64,000 nt of DNA from Leptolyngbya sp. Heron Island J (GCF_000482245.1 NZ_AWNH01000038.1:1-64000); one strand, 5' to 3'; positions 26,989-36,226 are shown, numbered from the stretch's first letter. The notes: a model not told the origin generated them from the letters alone. Program-made: numbers and translations.

Positions 26989-27147
26989 ATTCCTCTAGCG
27001 CTGACAGGTATCAGAGTGTAGATGGACTACTAAACCCCCGAAACTTGTTTGAAAGGGTCTATCAAAGATGTCAATCTTGTCAACTGTGTTTGTACTGTTT
27101 TTAGCAAGTATTTGAGGGTGAAGGGGCATTTGCGTCTTACTTCTGAA

Positions 27148-28476
27148 CTACTCCTGAGATTCAGGAAATGTTGGTTCAGGTAATGTATTGTCGGACTGTG
27201 GCATAGATTGGGTATTGGTTTCAGTCGAGGCATCACTGGGCTTTAGGGTAGGGGCTTTGCTCATCGTCTGGTATACGGTCTGGGAAATCCGCCGAATTAG
27301 CTCTCGGGCACGTCCATCATTTTCAGGACGCTGTACCAGGGCTGCGATCGCATAGCGTTTACCATTGGCCAAATCCATCAACGCCACATCTCCTAGCACT
27401 GAGCCAATATCGCCAGTTTTGTTGTAGCTAACCGTTGTCTCACTCACTCCGGCAGGCAATAGTTTTTTGTTATAGGTACGCTGCAAAATATTCATCACCC
27501 GATCACGGGAGCGCAGACTTAAAATCTCCCCTTTGTGTAGATGAGCCAACATCCGTACTAGGTCTTGAGCACTGGTGGTATTAGTTCCCTCCAAATCCGG
27601 TAGCGGATTGCGCAGAACCGTCATCGTCAAGCCCCAGCTTGCAAACTGCTGGTTGAGTTCTGGTGCTCCCCCCAACAGGTCAATCATCATATTAGTGGCC
27701 GTATTATCACTGTTGATAATCATTTGAGTCGCCACTTCTAAAGCGGTATAGCGGGTGCCTGGAGGCTGTACCTGCATATCACCCGAACCGCCAGCAATTT
27801 GACTTGATTGCATGGCCAGGGTTTGGTCAACCGTGATCCGCCCATCATCTACAGCCTTAAAAAAGGCCACCAGAATAGGAAGTTTAATCGTACTGGCCGC
27901 CGCCACCTCGGCATTACCAGCAACATCCACATAGTTGCCCGTGTCTAAATCAAACATATAGATCGTGGGGGTGAGTTCAGGAATCAGCTCTTGCAGTTCC
28001 ACCAAGCTGTTCTTGATAGACTCTAATTCTTGTGTAGGCGTCAGCACATCATCGTTAGCTGTCGCCGTTGCCGTAACCGCCGATTGGGTCTCAGCCGCCG
28101 TGCTGCTGCTATTGGTCACCTGATCGTCAGCCGGTGTCAACACCGACAACACCGTACCGGCAATAGCCGCTACTCCCAGACCAATAATCAACAAACGAAT
28201 GCCATACACCAGGGGTAGGGGTAGCTTGGGTAGTAAGGACGCTCGGGGCTGGGGAGGCCAGGCAGACCGAGAACTACGACGAGTGCGACGCACATGGCGA
28301 GATGGATCGACCATGTCACCAAACATACCGGTCTTGGGATTCGACGGTGTTGATCGCTGAGATAACCGGACCGCACGGGGACGCTCTCCTGACCGACCCA
28401 TCGATGCAGAGCGCCGTGACCGTCGCGGTCGACCAGACCGGCGTGATTTAGGATTAGGCTGCTGTGAATCCGTCAT
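27148..28476 (-). CDS. Class A beta-lactamase-like serine hydrolase
   Basis: Encodes 442 residues. A long basic N terminus (RRSGRPRRSRRS and similar) precedes one membrane segment (LVYGIRLLIIGLGVAAIAGT, about 90-110), which places the enzyme in the periplasm. The catalytic motif STIK (in AAASTIKLPILVAFF, about 195) and an SDN motif (INSDNTATNMMIDLLGG) are the active-site Ser-X-X-Lys and SDN elements of class A beta-lactamases; the KTG motif is seen as NKTGDIGSVLGD. It could be a real beta-lactamase or a peptidoglycan-related hydrolase; the long acidic C-terminal tail is unusual. Single gene between CapA and trmJ genes. Confidence 0.85.
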   Translation of the reverse strand: MTDSQQPNPKSRRSGRPRRSRRSASMGRSGERPRAVRLSQRSTPSNPKTGMFGDMVDPSRHVRRTRRSSRSAWPPQPRASLLPKLPLPLVYGIRLLIIGLGVAAIAGTVLSVLTPADDQVTNSSSTAAETQSAVTATATANDDVLTPTQELESIKNSLVELQELIPELTPTIYMFDLDTGNYVDVAGNAEVAAASTIKLPILVAFFKAVDDGRITVDQTLAMQSSQIAGGSGDMQVQPPGTRYTALEVATQMIINSDNTATNMMIDLLGGAPELNQQFASWGLTMTVLRNPLPDLEGTNTTSAQDLVRMLAHLHKGEILSLRSRDRVMNILQRTYNKKLLPAGVSETTVSYNKTGDIGSVLGDVALMDLANGKRYAIAALVQRPENDGRARELIRRISQTVYQTMSKAPTLKPSDASTETNTQSMPQSDNTLPEPTFPESQE

Positions 28477-28532
28477 AGGTCTGAATACATTGCTAATCGT
28501 TGCCCCAAGCGTGATCGATCAGTAGGACTCAA

Positions 28533-29300
28533 CTAGGGGGCTTTAGAATCAATTCCCTGATGGATAGCCCAGTCTATTTGTCGTAGGATACCGCGTAGCA
28601 TGGCAACATCCTGATTAGACAGGGCAGCACGATGTCCCAGCTGTCGAAATTTACGCATTCGACTGGAAGCCGTATGGGGATAAAGATAGCCGATTTTTAA
28701 TAAAATCGACTCCAGATGGTGATAGTACCCATCTAGTTGATCCAGGGTAGCCGCTGCACTAGTAGTTGGAGGGGAAGTCAGCGGAACATGCTCGATGCCT
28801 TGAGGACGCTGCCCTACCCGAGCCAACTCATAACAGCAGATCGCAACCGCTTGAGCTAAGTTTAGAGACTCATACGGGGGACGGGTCGGAATTTTAATAA
28901 AGCGTTGAGCCTGAAGCATTTCATCGTTATTTAGGCCCCGATCTTCAGGCCCAAAGATTACCGCTGTAGGGGATGACTCAAGCACCCAAGGCAAGGCTAC
29001 CTCAGGAGATTCCAGCGGGGTTTGCAAATCGCGACTACGGGCAGTGGTCGCGATCGCACGCTGACACCCTACCAGGGCTTCCGGCAGAGTGGCTACTATT
29101 TGCGACGACTCAATCAGATCGTAGGCATGGACAGCCATTTGTCTGGCATCGTCACTATAGGGGTCACATTGAGGATTGACCAACATCAGCTGAGATAGGC
29201 CAAAATTTTTCATCACCCGAGCCGCTGAACCAATATTCAACGGTCCTGCTGGCTCGACTAAAACAATCCGGAGTTGGGCTAAGGAAGTGTCAGAGTGCAT
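28533..29300 (-). CDS. tRNA/rRNA 2'-O-methyltransferase, TrmJ-like
   Basis: SPOUT-class RNA methyltransferase of 255 residues. Motifs: RIVLVEPAGPLNIGSAARVM (motif 1), VIFGPEDRGLNNDEM (motif 2) and IPTRPPYESLNLAQAVAI (motif 3, the knotted SAM site). The C-terminal 90 residues form a helical extension (ESILLKIGYLYPHTASSRMR) as in TrmJ, which methylates ribose 32 of several tRNAs. TrmJ is the best fit by length; the exact target is inferred. HIP1 copies lie both inside the gene and just upstream. It is divergent from the DUF2256 gene. Confidence 0.85.
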   Translation of the reverse strand: MHSDTSLAQLRIVLVEPAGPLNIGSAARVMKNFGLSQLMLVNPQCDPYSDDARQMAVHAYDLIESSQIVATLPEALVGCQRAIATTARSRDLQTPLESPEVALPWVLESSPTAVIFGPEDRGLNNDEMLQAQRFIKIPTRPPYESLNLAQAVAICCYELARVGQRPQGIEHVPLTSPPTTSAAATLDQLDGYYHHLESILLKIGYLYPHTASSRMRKFRQLGHRAALSNQDVAMLRGILRQIDWAIHQGIDSKAP

Positions 29301-29401
29301 GCGATCGCAAACGTTTAAACCTAGACAGACAGCATCACGAGCTGGCCTTTAAGCTAGGTTTTGAGCATACCGTGAGCCCTGAATAACTACCTAACAAAAT
29401 A

Positions 29402-29569
29402 ATGGCCCGTCAACGTCGAAAGTCTGATTTACCCACCAAAACATGCGCTGTTTGCCAACGTCCTTTCACCTGGCGTAAAAAATGGGCCGACTGTTGGGAT
29501 GACGTTAAATACTGCTCTGAGCGATGCCGGAAACGACGTAATCAAAGCACCAACCCCAAGCCCCAATAA
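29402..29569 (+). CDS. DUF2256 small zinc-ribbon-like protein
   Basis: A 55-residue gene that is easily missed. It starts [20 protein letters not shown] and holds two Cys pairs (CAVC and CSERC, plus [10 protein letters not shown]) spaced like a treble-clef zinc ribbon, with a very basic tail ([13 protein letters not shown]). PFTWRKKW is the DUF2256 signature. The family occurs next to photolyase/cryptochrome genes in many bacteria; no such gene is adjacent here. It ends just before a 36-bp perfect palindrome. Confidence 0.85.
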   Translation: MARQRRKSDLPTKTCAVCQRPFTWRKKWADCWDDVKYCSERCRKRRNQSTNPKPQ

Positions 29570-29571
29570 CG

Positions 29572-29607
29572 CCATTTAGGAGCGTTGCATGCAACGCTCC
29601 TAAATGG
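29572..29607. terminator. 36-bp perfect palindrome, convergent terminator
   Basis: CCATTTAGGAGCGTTGCA (29572-29589) is followed directly by its exact complement (29590-29607), then TTTTG. It separates the DUF2256 gene from the convergent chorismate lyase gene and overlaps neither. Its length and lack of a loop are unusual. Confidence 0.75.
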
Positions 29608-29613
29608 TTTTGC

Positions 29614-30237
29614 CTATCGATAGCTAGTTTCGGAGCGCATCGGCCCTAAATAACGCATCAGGTAAGGCGAAAATACCTCGTAAATCAGAGTCAGGGGTTT
29701 ACCATGGTGCCAAAACAAATAATGGCGGCCCCAAAAGGGTCCTTTTTGGCCAAAGGCGGCTTCTAACGGTGGGCTCCAACCGTAGTAGATACCCTGAATA
29801 TCCCGATAAAGCTCAGTACGCAGGTTAGCCAGGCTAGCCCAAATTGGCAACGAGCGATTTTTGAGATATTCGTCCACATGGCTAGCCTCCCACCAGGATG
29901 TGGCATAGGCTAAACGCTGCCCTGAGGCTGTGCGTAACCACACCTGTCGTCTCAGACGTGGGCCGGGTACATAGCTAATCAGATCAGGAGCACCATCATT
30001 GGCCATACCCACTAGAGACATTTCAATGACATCAACCTCGGTGGGCTCGCGCGTCAGCAACTGTAGATGACGCGTGGGAGAGCCGTCACCCAGCATAAGA
30101 ATTTGCCATGCCGGTGATAGCTGGTCGTGGGGAAGCCCTTGTTTGACAACGGTTTCATCTCCTTGCCAGAGAACATCCAGAGAATGCCATCCCGTGGTTT
30201 CCTGAGCCTTTGGTAACGGTCCAAGCGTTGAAGTCAA
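29614..30237 (-). CDS. Chorismate lyase (DUF98/UbiC-like), plastoquinone pathway
   Basis: Splits chorismate into 4-hydroxybenzoate and pyruvate, the first step of plastoquinone synthesis in cyanobacteria; Synechocystis Sll1797 is the studied relative. Its 207 residues match. Conserved blocks: LTREPTEVDVIEMSLVGM, PRLRRQVWLRTASGQRLAYA, SWWEASHVDEYLKNRSLPIW, and PFWGRHYLFWHHGKPLTLIY. The start at ATG 30237 is reasonable. It is a single gene, near tRNA-Leu. Function by family; activity not shown here. Confidence 0.88.
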   Translation of the reverse strand: MTSTLGPLPKAQETTGWHSLDVLWQGDETVVKQGLPHDQLSPAWQILMLGDGSPTRHLQLLTREPTEVDVIEMSLVGMANDGAPDLISYVPGPRLRRQVWLRTASGQRLAYATSWWEASHVDEYLKNRSLPIWASLANLRTELYRDIQGIYYGWSPPLEAAFGQKGPFWGRHYLFWHHGKPLTLIYEVFSPYLMRYLGPMRSETSYR

Positions 30238-30463
30238 AGCTATTTACAAAAATTCATGACTGTTTTCATGATAGACGCTTGCCTCAAGCTCTGCAGATCA
30301 GACCAGGAGCTTTCTTAATTTGATGGGCTTTATTTGATGGGCTTTGATCGATATTGAGCAGTGCGATCGCAAAAACATCCTACTCACCCTGCTCTGGACA
30401 ATCACGGCAAAAGCACATGACCAAGCTGAGCAGCTACAGGCAAGCAACTATAAAACTAATAAA

Positions 30464-30545
30464 TGCGGATGGCGAGAATCGAACTCGCATGGCATAAGCC
30501 ACACGCCCCTCAAGCGTGCGTGTCTACCAATTCCACCACATCCGC
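30464..30545 (-). tRNA. tRNA-Leu (anticodon GAG)
   Basis: The 82-base cloverleaf on the minus strand has acceptor arms GCGGATG/CATCCGC with discriminator A, a Leu-type D region (GGTGGAATTGGTAGACAC), an anticodon stem CACGC/GCGTG with loop TTGAGGG (anticodon GAG at 30511-30509), a long variable arm (class II) and a T arm with GTTCGATTC. CCA is not encoded. It reads codons CUC/CUU. Confidence 0.95.
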
Positions 30546-30721
30546 AGGATGCCGTTAAGAACAACAGCATATAATAGTAAACCACAAACAGTCGCTTCAA
30601 TTAAGAGATTTTGTGCATCTAAATTTGAGGGGAATTATCCCAGGTAAGCCTGCGTGGTACGATCAGCTTCCGTCATATGATGCACATAGATAAAAAGTTT
30701 CCTTAAGGTAATGACTGGCTG

Positions 30722-32065
30722 ATGCGCTTTTCGAAAATCTTGATTGCGAACCGAGGTGAAATCGCGCTGCGGATTTTACGCACCTGTGAGGAAATGGGAA
30801 TCGCGACAGTGGCCGTCCATTCCACTATTGATCGCCATGCCCTCCACGTGCAGCTAGCGGACGAAGCCATCTGCATTGGTGAAGCCCCCAGCAGTCGTAG
30901 CTACCTCAACGTTCCCAATATTATTGCAGCGGCCATGACCACCGGAGCCAGCGCCATTCATCCTGGCTATGGTTTTCTGGCTGAGAACGATCGCTTTGTC
31001 GAAATTTGCGCTGACCATAAAATCGTTTTTATTGGGCCATCGGCTGCAGCCATGCGGGCTATGGGGGACAAATCCACAGCTAAGTCCACCATGCAGCGGG
31101 TCAACGTGCCGACAGTTCCCGGTAGCAAAGGTCTGCTAGATACACCCGATGAGGCCATGGCTCTGGCTGCTGATATTGGTTATCCAGTCATGATTAAAGC
31201 CACGGCGGGCGGTGGTGGCCGCGGTATGCGCCTAGTGCGGGAAGCAAGCGATATGACAAAGCTGTTTCTTTCGGCTCAGGGCGAAGCCGAGGCCGCTTTT
31301 GGTAACGGCGGCATTTATTTAGAAAAGTTTGTCGAGAATCCACGCCACATCGAGTTTCAGATTTTGGCCGACAGCTATGGCAATGTGGTACACCTGGGTG
31401 AACGGGACTGCTCGATTCAGCGTCGTCACCAAAAGCTGCTAGAAGAAGCCCCCAGCCCCGCCCTGACTCCAGAGCTACGTCAGAAAATGGGAGAAGCCGC
31501 TGTGCGAGCCGCCAAAGCCATCAACTATGTCGGGGCAGGCACCGTCGAGTTCTTGGTTGATAGCCACGGAAATTACTACTTTATGGAGATGAACACCCGT
31601 ATCCAAGTAGAACATCCAGTGACTGAAATGGTGACAGGCATTGATCTCATTAGAGAACAAATCCAGGTCGCTCAAGGAGAGCGGCTTTCATTTACCCAAA
31701 GTGAGATCACCCTCAAAGGACATTCGATTGAGTGTCGCATCAATGCCGAAGATCCTGACCATAATTTTCGCCCGAATCCAGGTCGGATTAGTGGCTATCT
31801 AGCACCAGGCGGATTGGGGGTGCGTATGGACTCTCATGTGTACACCGACTATGAGATCCCCCCCTATTATGATTCTCTCATTGGCAAATTAATTGTGTGG
31901 GGACCTAACCGCACAACGGCTATCCAGCGGATGAAACGAGCATTAAGAGAATGTGCCATCACTGGATTACCGACCACCATTGGATTTCACCAACAAGTAT
32001 TAGAACGACCCGAGTTTCTCAAAGGAGAGATCTACACTAACTTTGTCAACCAAATGATGGGCTAA
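30722..32065 (+). CDS. accC: Biotin carboxylase subunit of acetyl-CoA carboxylase
   Basis: ATP-dependent carboxylation of biotin on the carrier protein AccB, the first half of malonyl-CoA formation for fatty acids. The 447 residues match AccC. The N-terminal domain starts MRFSKILIANRGEIALRIL; the ATP-grasp domain has KATAGGGGRGMR (Gly-rich loop) and EAAFGNGGIYLEKFVENPRH; MEMNTRIQVEHPVTEM carries the metal ligand and active-site Arg; the C-terminal domain has GHSIECRINAEDP. A region of about 170 bases between the tRNA gene and accC holds its promoter. Followed at 23 bases by a gene of unknown function. Confidence 0.97.
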   Translation: MRFSKILIANRGEIALRILRTCEEMGIATVAVHSTIDRHALHVQLADEAICIGEAPSSRSYLNVPNIIAAAMTTGASAIHPGYGFLAENDRFVEICADHKIVFIGPSAAAMRAMGDKSTAKSTMQRVNVPTVPGSKGLLDTPDEAMALAADIGYPVMIKATAGGGGRGMRLVREASDMTKLFLSAQGEAEAAFGNGGIYLEKFVENPRHIEFQILADSYGNVVHLGERDCSIQRRHQKLLEEAPSPALTPELRQKMGEAAVRAAKAINYVGAGTVEFLVDSHGNYYFMEMNTRIQVEHPVTEMVTGIDLIREQIQVAQGERLSFTQSEITLKGHSIECRINAEDPDHNFRPNPGRISGYLAPGGLGVRMDSHVYTDYEIPPYYDSLIGKLIVWGPNRTTAIQRMKRALRECAITGLPTTIGFHQQVLERPEFLKGEIYTNFVNQMMG

Positions 32066-32088
32066 GTTGGTGAGCAAGAGAGAGTTTT

Positions 32089-32625
32089 ATGGCGGACTAT
32101 CCGGACCAGGTCAAAGTATTCCACCAGGCGCTCTATCGTTTTCGCGGCGTCATGGAGGTGAATACAGGGTTAAAGCCGTTAGATAAGATTCCCGTAAAAG
32201 ACTACGCACTACCCGGCAAGATGGGAGATCTTCCCCATGCGCTTCTGTATCGCACTCAAGGGGGATTAGCTAATGAAGCCTGGGCAAATACAGATGTGAT
32301 CTTGTCCTATGATCGGGCAGGCTGGCTAACCCTTGAGTTTCTTGCCTGGTGGGTTAGGGAACAATCGCGCAGCGGAGAACAGATTCAAATGCGCCCCCAG
32401 GCTCTATCACCGGTTGCAGGTGAGAACATTCAGTTGGGCCAGACGCTGAAATTTGTTGTCGATCACTTCTGTATCTTGTCTGACCAGAATCCTGAGGCCA
32501 TGCTAACAATGTTAGCCGTTCGGGGAAACTCTCTGAGTACGGCCATTGAGAGGCATGCTGATGTGCTGGGAGATTTACTGGTAGAGGAAACGACTGCATC
32601 AGATATCAGTAGTTCAGAAGAATAG
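32089..32625 (+). CDS. Unknown cyanobacterial protein following accC
   Basis: Encodes 178 residues and no membrane segment or signal peptide. Residues 20-100 have a conserved appearance (LKPLDKIPVKDYALPGKMGD, LSYDRAGWLTLEFLAWWVRE), then a helical stretch (FVVDHFCILSDQNPEAMLTM). Acidic end (VEETTASDISSSEE). I do not recognise a characterised family. It starts 23 bases after accC and is probably co-transcribed; a role tied to fatty-acid synthesis is only a guess from position. Confidence 0.7.
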   Translation: MADYPDQVKVFHQALYRFRGVMEVNTGLKPLDKIPVKDYALPGKMGDLPHALLYRTQGGLANEAWANTDVILSYDRAGWLTLEFLAWWVREQSRSGEQIQMRPQALSPVAGENIQLGQTLKFVVDHFCILSDQNPEAMLTMLAVRGNSLSTAIERHADVLGDLLVEETTASDISSSEE

Positions 32626-32721
32626 CTGCTAAAGCTTTGATGGTGAGTCGTTGGGGATTACGATAACCTCAAGTTGCGATCGCACAAACAACACAGAACC
32701 ACAACTAGATAGGGAATAACT

Positions 32722-34071
32722 ATGGAACAGGGGGACAATCAGTGGCAGGTAATTACAGGAGGAGTAACCGCTCCCAAAGGATTTACTGCCGCTGGCATTA
32801 GTGCTGGCTTAAAAGCATCGGGAGCCGCTGATTTAGGGCTGATTGTGTCAGAAAATGATGCGATCGCCGCCGCCGTTTACACCCAATCTCAAGTGCGCGC
32901 CGCCTGTATAGACTATTGCCAGCAACAGCTAGAAACCCAACCTTCCGCCCGAGCCATTCTCTGCAATTCAGGCCAGGCTAATGCTTGCACTGGTCCACAA
33001 GGTTGGGAAGATGCCGTGGCCATGGCCACCGCTGCAGCTAATACTCTCAACACCACCGCCGATCAAATCCTCATCGCCTCCACCGGGGTCATCGGTCAGC
33101 GCATCAAAATGGAGCCATTGTTAGCCCACATGCCACAGTTGGTCGACAAGCTCTCTGACCAAGGTAATGACGCCGTCGCCCAAGCCATTGTCACCACCGA
33201 TCTGGTCACCAAAACCTATGCCTTGGAAACCACCCTTGGCGATCGCACTGTGCGGATGGGGGGCATCGCCAAAGGATCGGGCATGATCCATCCCAATATG
33301 GCCACCATGCTCTCGTTTATCACCTGTGATGCCGCCATTTCACCCAGTTTATGGCAGGCCATGTTAGCCCGTGCCGTCGATCAAAGCTTTAACCAAATCA
33401 CCGTCGATGGTGACACCAGCACCAACGATACCGTCATGGCACTGGCCAATGGCCAATCACGAACCCCAGCCATCACCGCCCCAGGGCCAGACGCCGATCG
33501 GCTAGAAGCAATGCTGACAGAACTATGCACCTACCTAGCCAAAAGCATTGCCCGTGATGGAGAAGGAGCCACCTGTCTGCTCGAAGTGTCCGTATCAGGA
33601 GCCGCCAACAACCACGATGCTCGACAAATTGCCCGGACCATTGCCGGTTCATCCCTGGTAAAATCAGCCATTTATGGCCGGGACCCCAACTGGGGAAGAA
33701 TTGCAGGAGCCGCCGGTCGAGCCGGTGTCACCTTAGAGCAAACAGAATTAACGATTATGCTGGGGGATTTTACCCTACTTAAACATGGCCAGCCACAACC
33801 CTTTGATCACATGGCTGCCCACACCTATCTCAAGCGCTGTGCGGACTTAAGCTCACAAGCCTTTACCCAATTCCAAGGCTTAGAGCAAGCCAATGATATC
33901 GTTGCCGCTGACGGAGGTCAGACAATCGAGCGACAGCCGATTGAGCCTGAAGCCCTAGCACACCCAGTGCACATTGCCGTCAGCATCGGTAGTGGCACGG
34001 GTATGGGTAAAGCCTGGGGCTGTGATCTCAGCTACGACTACGTCAAGATTAATGCAGAGTATACAACGTAG
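32722..34071 (+). CDS. argJ: Bifunctional ornithine acetyltransferase / N-acetylglutamate synthase
   Basis: Transfers acetyl from N-acetylornithine to glutamate in the cyclic arginine pathway, and in bifunctional forms also uses acetyl-CoA. At 449 residues it is longer than the usual 400-415 because of an insertion near residues 370-405 (between LGDFTLLKHGQP and HPVHIAVSIGSG). Self-cleavage occurs before Thr in HPNMATMLSF. Other blocks: DGDTSTNDTVMALANG, GRDPNWGRIAGAAGR, CDLSYDYVKINAEYTT at the end. The start MEQGDNQWQVITGGVTAPKG matches the family. Single gene with AGGGAATA before ATG. Confidence 0.95.
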   Translation: MEQGDNQWQVITGGVTAPKGFTAAGISAGLKASGAADLGLIVSENDAIAAAVYTQSQVRAACIDYCQQQLETQPSARAILCNSGQANACTGPQGWEDAVAMATAAANTLNTTADQILIASTGVIGQRIKMEPLLAHMPQLVDKLSDQGNDAVAQAIVTTDLVTKTYALETTLGDRTVRMGGIAKGSGMIHPNMATMLSFITCDAAISPSLWQAMLARAVDQSFNQITVDGDTSTNDTVMALANGQSRTPAITAPGPDADRLEAMLTELCTYLAKSIARDGEGATCLLEVSVSGAANNHDARQIARTIAGSSLVKSAIYGRDPNWGRIAGAAGRAGVTLEQTELTIMLGDFTLLKHGQPQPFDHMAAHTYLKRCADLSSQAFTQFQGLEQANDIVAADGGQTIERQPIEPEALAHPVHIAVSIGSGTGMGKAWGCDLSYDYVKINAEYTT

Positions 34072-34178
34072 GAGACTTGGCAGAATCAGCTCTTTTCACC
34101 TGCTACTGCCTGATTACACAGATCAGCCACGCAACTTTGTCGTCACCCAGACCCCCAATAGCTCAAAACAACAACTCA

Positions 34179-34736
34179 TTAAGAGTAATGTCGCGCATGG
34201 AGAACCATTTCATCACGCGCACTAATTGCCCAGCTATTGTTAGGTTTTATTTTTAGAGAGAGATTAAAGTCTTGCAGAGCCTCATCATAATGACCCATGA
34301 GTTTAAACGTAGTACCACGGGAAATTAGCCACTGCCAACGCTTGGGTCGATCATGTTTGACCAAATAGCTAAAGTCACTGACCGCATTACCATAGTGACC
34401 CAAATCACGAAAGATAATCGCCCGATTAGCATAGGCCCAAATATTTTTAGGATCTAAATCAATTAATCGATCCAGATCAACTAGGGCTTCTCGGGTTTGT
34501 CCCAAGTGTACATAGGTCAAAGCACGATGCTTCAGCGCTCGCTGATGGTTAGGCTCAAGATCAAGCGCTCCAGTGAAATAAGCTAACGCTTCTGAGTGGA
34601 CTTGCTGTTTTGCAAGTGCTAAACCGGCATCTACAAGCTGATCAGGCGTTTGGGCAGCCGTTACAACATCAGTGGAAACCCTAGAACTACGACGAGCATG
34701 TCGTCTGTTGGAGTTTTTATTAAAAGGCGGGAACAT
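34179..34736 (-). CDS. TPR-repeat protein
   Basis: Encodes 185 residues. A basic N terminus (NRRHARRSSR) is followed by about four tetratricopeptide repeats (residues 30-180): LVDAGLALAKQQVHSEALAY, LKHRALTYVHLGQTREAL, WAYANRAIIFRDLGHYGNAV, and TTFKLMGHYDEALQDF. TPR units bind partner proteins; the partner is unknown. It is convergent with argJ (107 bases apart) and divergent from the NTF2-like gene at 35025. No signal peptide is visible, so it is likely cytoplasmic. Confidence 0.85.
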   Translation of the reverse strand: MFPPFNKNSNRRHARRSSRVSTDVVTAAQTPDQLVDAGLALAKQQVHSEALAYFTGALDLEPNHQRALKHRALTYVHLGQTREALVDLDRLIDLDPKNIWAYANRAIIFRDLGHYGNAVSDFSYLVKHDRPKRWQWLISRGTTFKLMGHYDEALQDFNLSLKIKPNNSWAISARDEMVLHARHYS

Positions 34737-35024
34737 CTGGTGACAAGCTCATCATTGTTGATTAAGCCTATTCTGGCAAAAACACTTAACTTCTTATATA
34801 AAAAAGTAAGAATCATCAGAAGATTTCAGGATAGCTTCAAGAAGATTAAAGTTCTTCCTAAGGGGCTAAACCCTAAATACAATAAGGTTTTCAAATACGC
34901 ACAGAACATCTGACAACAATCACAAATGGTTGTGACAACAATCACAGTGTTGCATCAGGAAGATTTTTTAGAAGATTCATCTTGTCTAAATGCAAAGAAA
35001 TGAAACCAGGACAAATAAATCGAT
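34737..35024. other. Divergent intergenic region with CRP-like repeats
   Basis: Upstream of the TPR gene (minus) and the NTF2-like gene (plus). It contains the 14-base direct repeats TGACAACAATCACA at 34911-34924 and 34933-34946 and a perfect CRP-type site (next entry). The left half, 34780-34880, is AT-rich without a supported gene. Confidence 0.5.
34931..34946. promoter_or_regulatory. Perfect CRP-type operator upstream of the NTF2-like gene
   Basis: TGTGACAACAATCACA has all ten consensus positions of TGTGA-N6-TCACA. The same 14-base 3' part also occurs 22 bases upstream, and TCACA-N6-TGTGA lies between. Its centre is about 86 bases before the start codon of the gene at 35025, within reach of a promoter with a 5' leader. 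Confidence 0.55.
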
Positions 35025-35462
35025 ATGAGTCAAGCAGTCAGTCAAATCCAGGCTATCTATGCAGCCATTAATCGCCGTGATATCGATCAGGCCGTGGCTC
35101 TTATTGATGAGCAATGCTGTTACGAAGACCTCAACTTTACTGCCACGTTTATAGGTAGAACTGCCGTCCAGGGCTTGTTTACGAAGTCATGTCAGTCTGT
35201 GCCAGAGGAGCTCAAATTTGTCATTGATGACATTGCGGGTGACGATTTAGCTGCCGGTGTTACCTGGCATGTTGAACTCAATGGCATCGCTTTTCCTAAC
35301 GGCCGTGGAGTTAGCTTTTATCGCTTTTCCCCAAGCGGTAAACTAACATTTGCCCGTGACTGCGTAGAACCCGCTATTAAGCCCGGTAAATCTGCATTTG
35401 CGATTATCCGCCTGGTTACCCCTCTAGTACGGTATTGGTTGGGACGTCAAAAGAATAGTTAG
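35025..35462 (+). CDS. NTF2/SnoaL-like fold protein
   Basis: Encodes 145 residues in the cone-shaped alpha+beta fold of the NTF2 superfamily: IQAIYAAINRRDIDQAVALI (N-terminal helices), then CYEDLNFTATFIGRTAVQGLF, and the strands LAAGVTWHVELNGIAFPNGR and GVSFYRFSPSGKLTFARD. Members may be enzymes or ligand-binding proteins; the active site cannot be told from the sequence. It ends two bases before the next gene's start region, so it is co-transcribed with the membrane protein at 35465. Likely under the CRP-like site upstream. Confidence 0.8.
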   Translation: MSQAVSQIQAIYAAINRRDIDQAVALIDEQCCYEDLNFTATFIGRTAVQGLFTKSCQSVPEELKFVIDDIAGDDLAAGVTWHVELNGIAFPNGRGVSFYRFSPSGKLTFARDCVEPAIKPGKSAFAIIRLVTPLVRYWLGRQKNS

Positions 35463-35464
35463 CC

Positions 35465-36226
35465 ATGAAAGACCCGACTATACCTCCTGGGCCTGCTTCA
35501 CCTGAATCTTTACCGCCATCAGCCCATACAGGACTATCTGTGCTGCTTTGGACAGCGACTGTAGGCTATGTAGGACTGCTGCTGCTATCACCTCCCAGCT
35601 GGTTACCAGGGGAACCATTATGGGCCATTCAACCAGAAACAATCGATGAGATTCTCAATGAATCTCTCAATTTCTTCTTCATTCTGCCATTTTTAAATAT
35701 TTTGGGTTTTAGCTATTTACCAGCACCGATGGTGAATCCAGCAGCCCAAGCATTTTTTAATCTGGCAGAAGCCTGGATTTTTATGTTTCTCCCCCTCATG
35801 CTCATGGACAAGCGTAGTCGGCACCTACCCAAGATGATGGTCTGGGGGCTAGCGATGTTTCTCACCAATGTATTTTTAATGCCCTATATGGCGTTACGGC
35901 TAAAGCAGGAGGTACCTGAGCCGCAAACTATGGTTAGCAAAGGATTACTTGCTCGTTTGTTTGGGGCATTGGGGCTGACCGTGGGTAACTTGGCGATCGT
36001 TTGGTTTTGCTTGAACCGACCTGAGTTAGGGGATGTGGCCAGTCGAGTTATCTATCTGGGGCAGCAGATAACTCACGATCGGGTTACCCTGGCGTTTACG
36101 GTCGACATAGCTTTGTTTTGGATATTTCAGATCTGGCTCATGGGGGCGATTATCCCCATAGGCCAACGGGTGCGAACCTTACGACTGGTGCCATTTTGGG
36201 GATTAGCGATCTGGTTATTGGCCTGA
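35465..36226 (+). CDS. Multi-pass membrane protein of unknown function
   Basis: Encodes 253 residues with about six hydrophobic segments (e.g. VLLWTATVGYVGLLLLS, FFFILPFLNILGF, WIFMFLPLMLMD, MMVWGLAMFLTNVFLMPYMA, LFGALGLTVGNLAIVWF, IALFWIFQIWLMGAIIPIG). No named motif. It begins three bases after the NTF2-like gene stop, so they form an operon. Similar proteins occur in cyanobacteria next to light-related functions, but I cannot assign one. The N terminus is Pro-rich (DPTIPPGPASPESLPPS). Confidence 0.75.
   Translation: MKDPTIPPGPASPESLPPSAHTGLSVLLWTATVGYVGLLLLSPPSWLPGEPLWAIQPETIDEILNESLNFFFILPFLNILGFSYLPAPMVNPAAQAFFNLAEAWIFMFLPLMLMDKRSRHLPKMMVWGLAMFLTNVFLMPYMALRLKQEVPEPQTMVSKGLLARLFGALGLTVGNLAIVWFCLNRPELGDVASRVIYLGQQITHDRVTLAFTVDIALFWIFQIWLMGAIIPIGQRVRTLRLVPFWGLAIWLLA

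Noticed and set aside
30344-30574. Plus-strand frame across the tRNA gene
   Set aside because: It is the antisense of tRNA-Leu and has no protein character.
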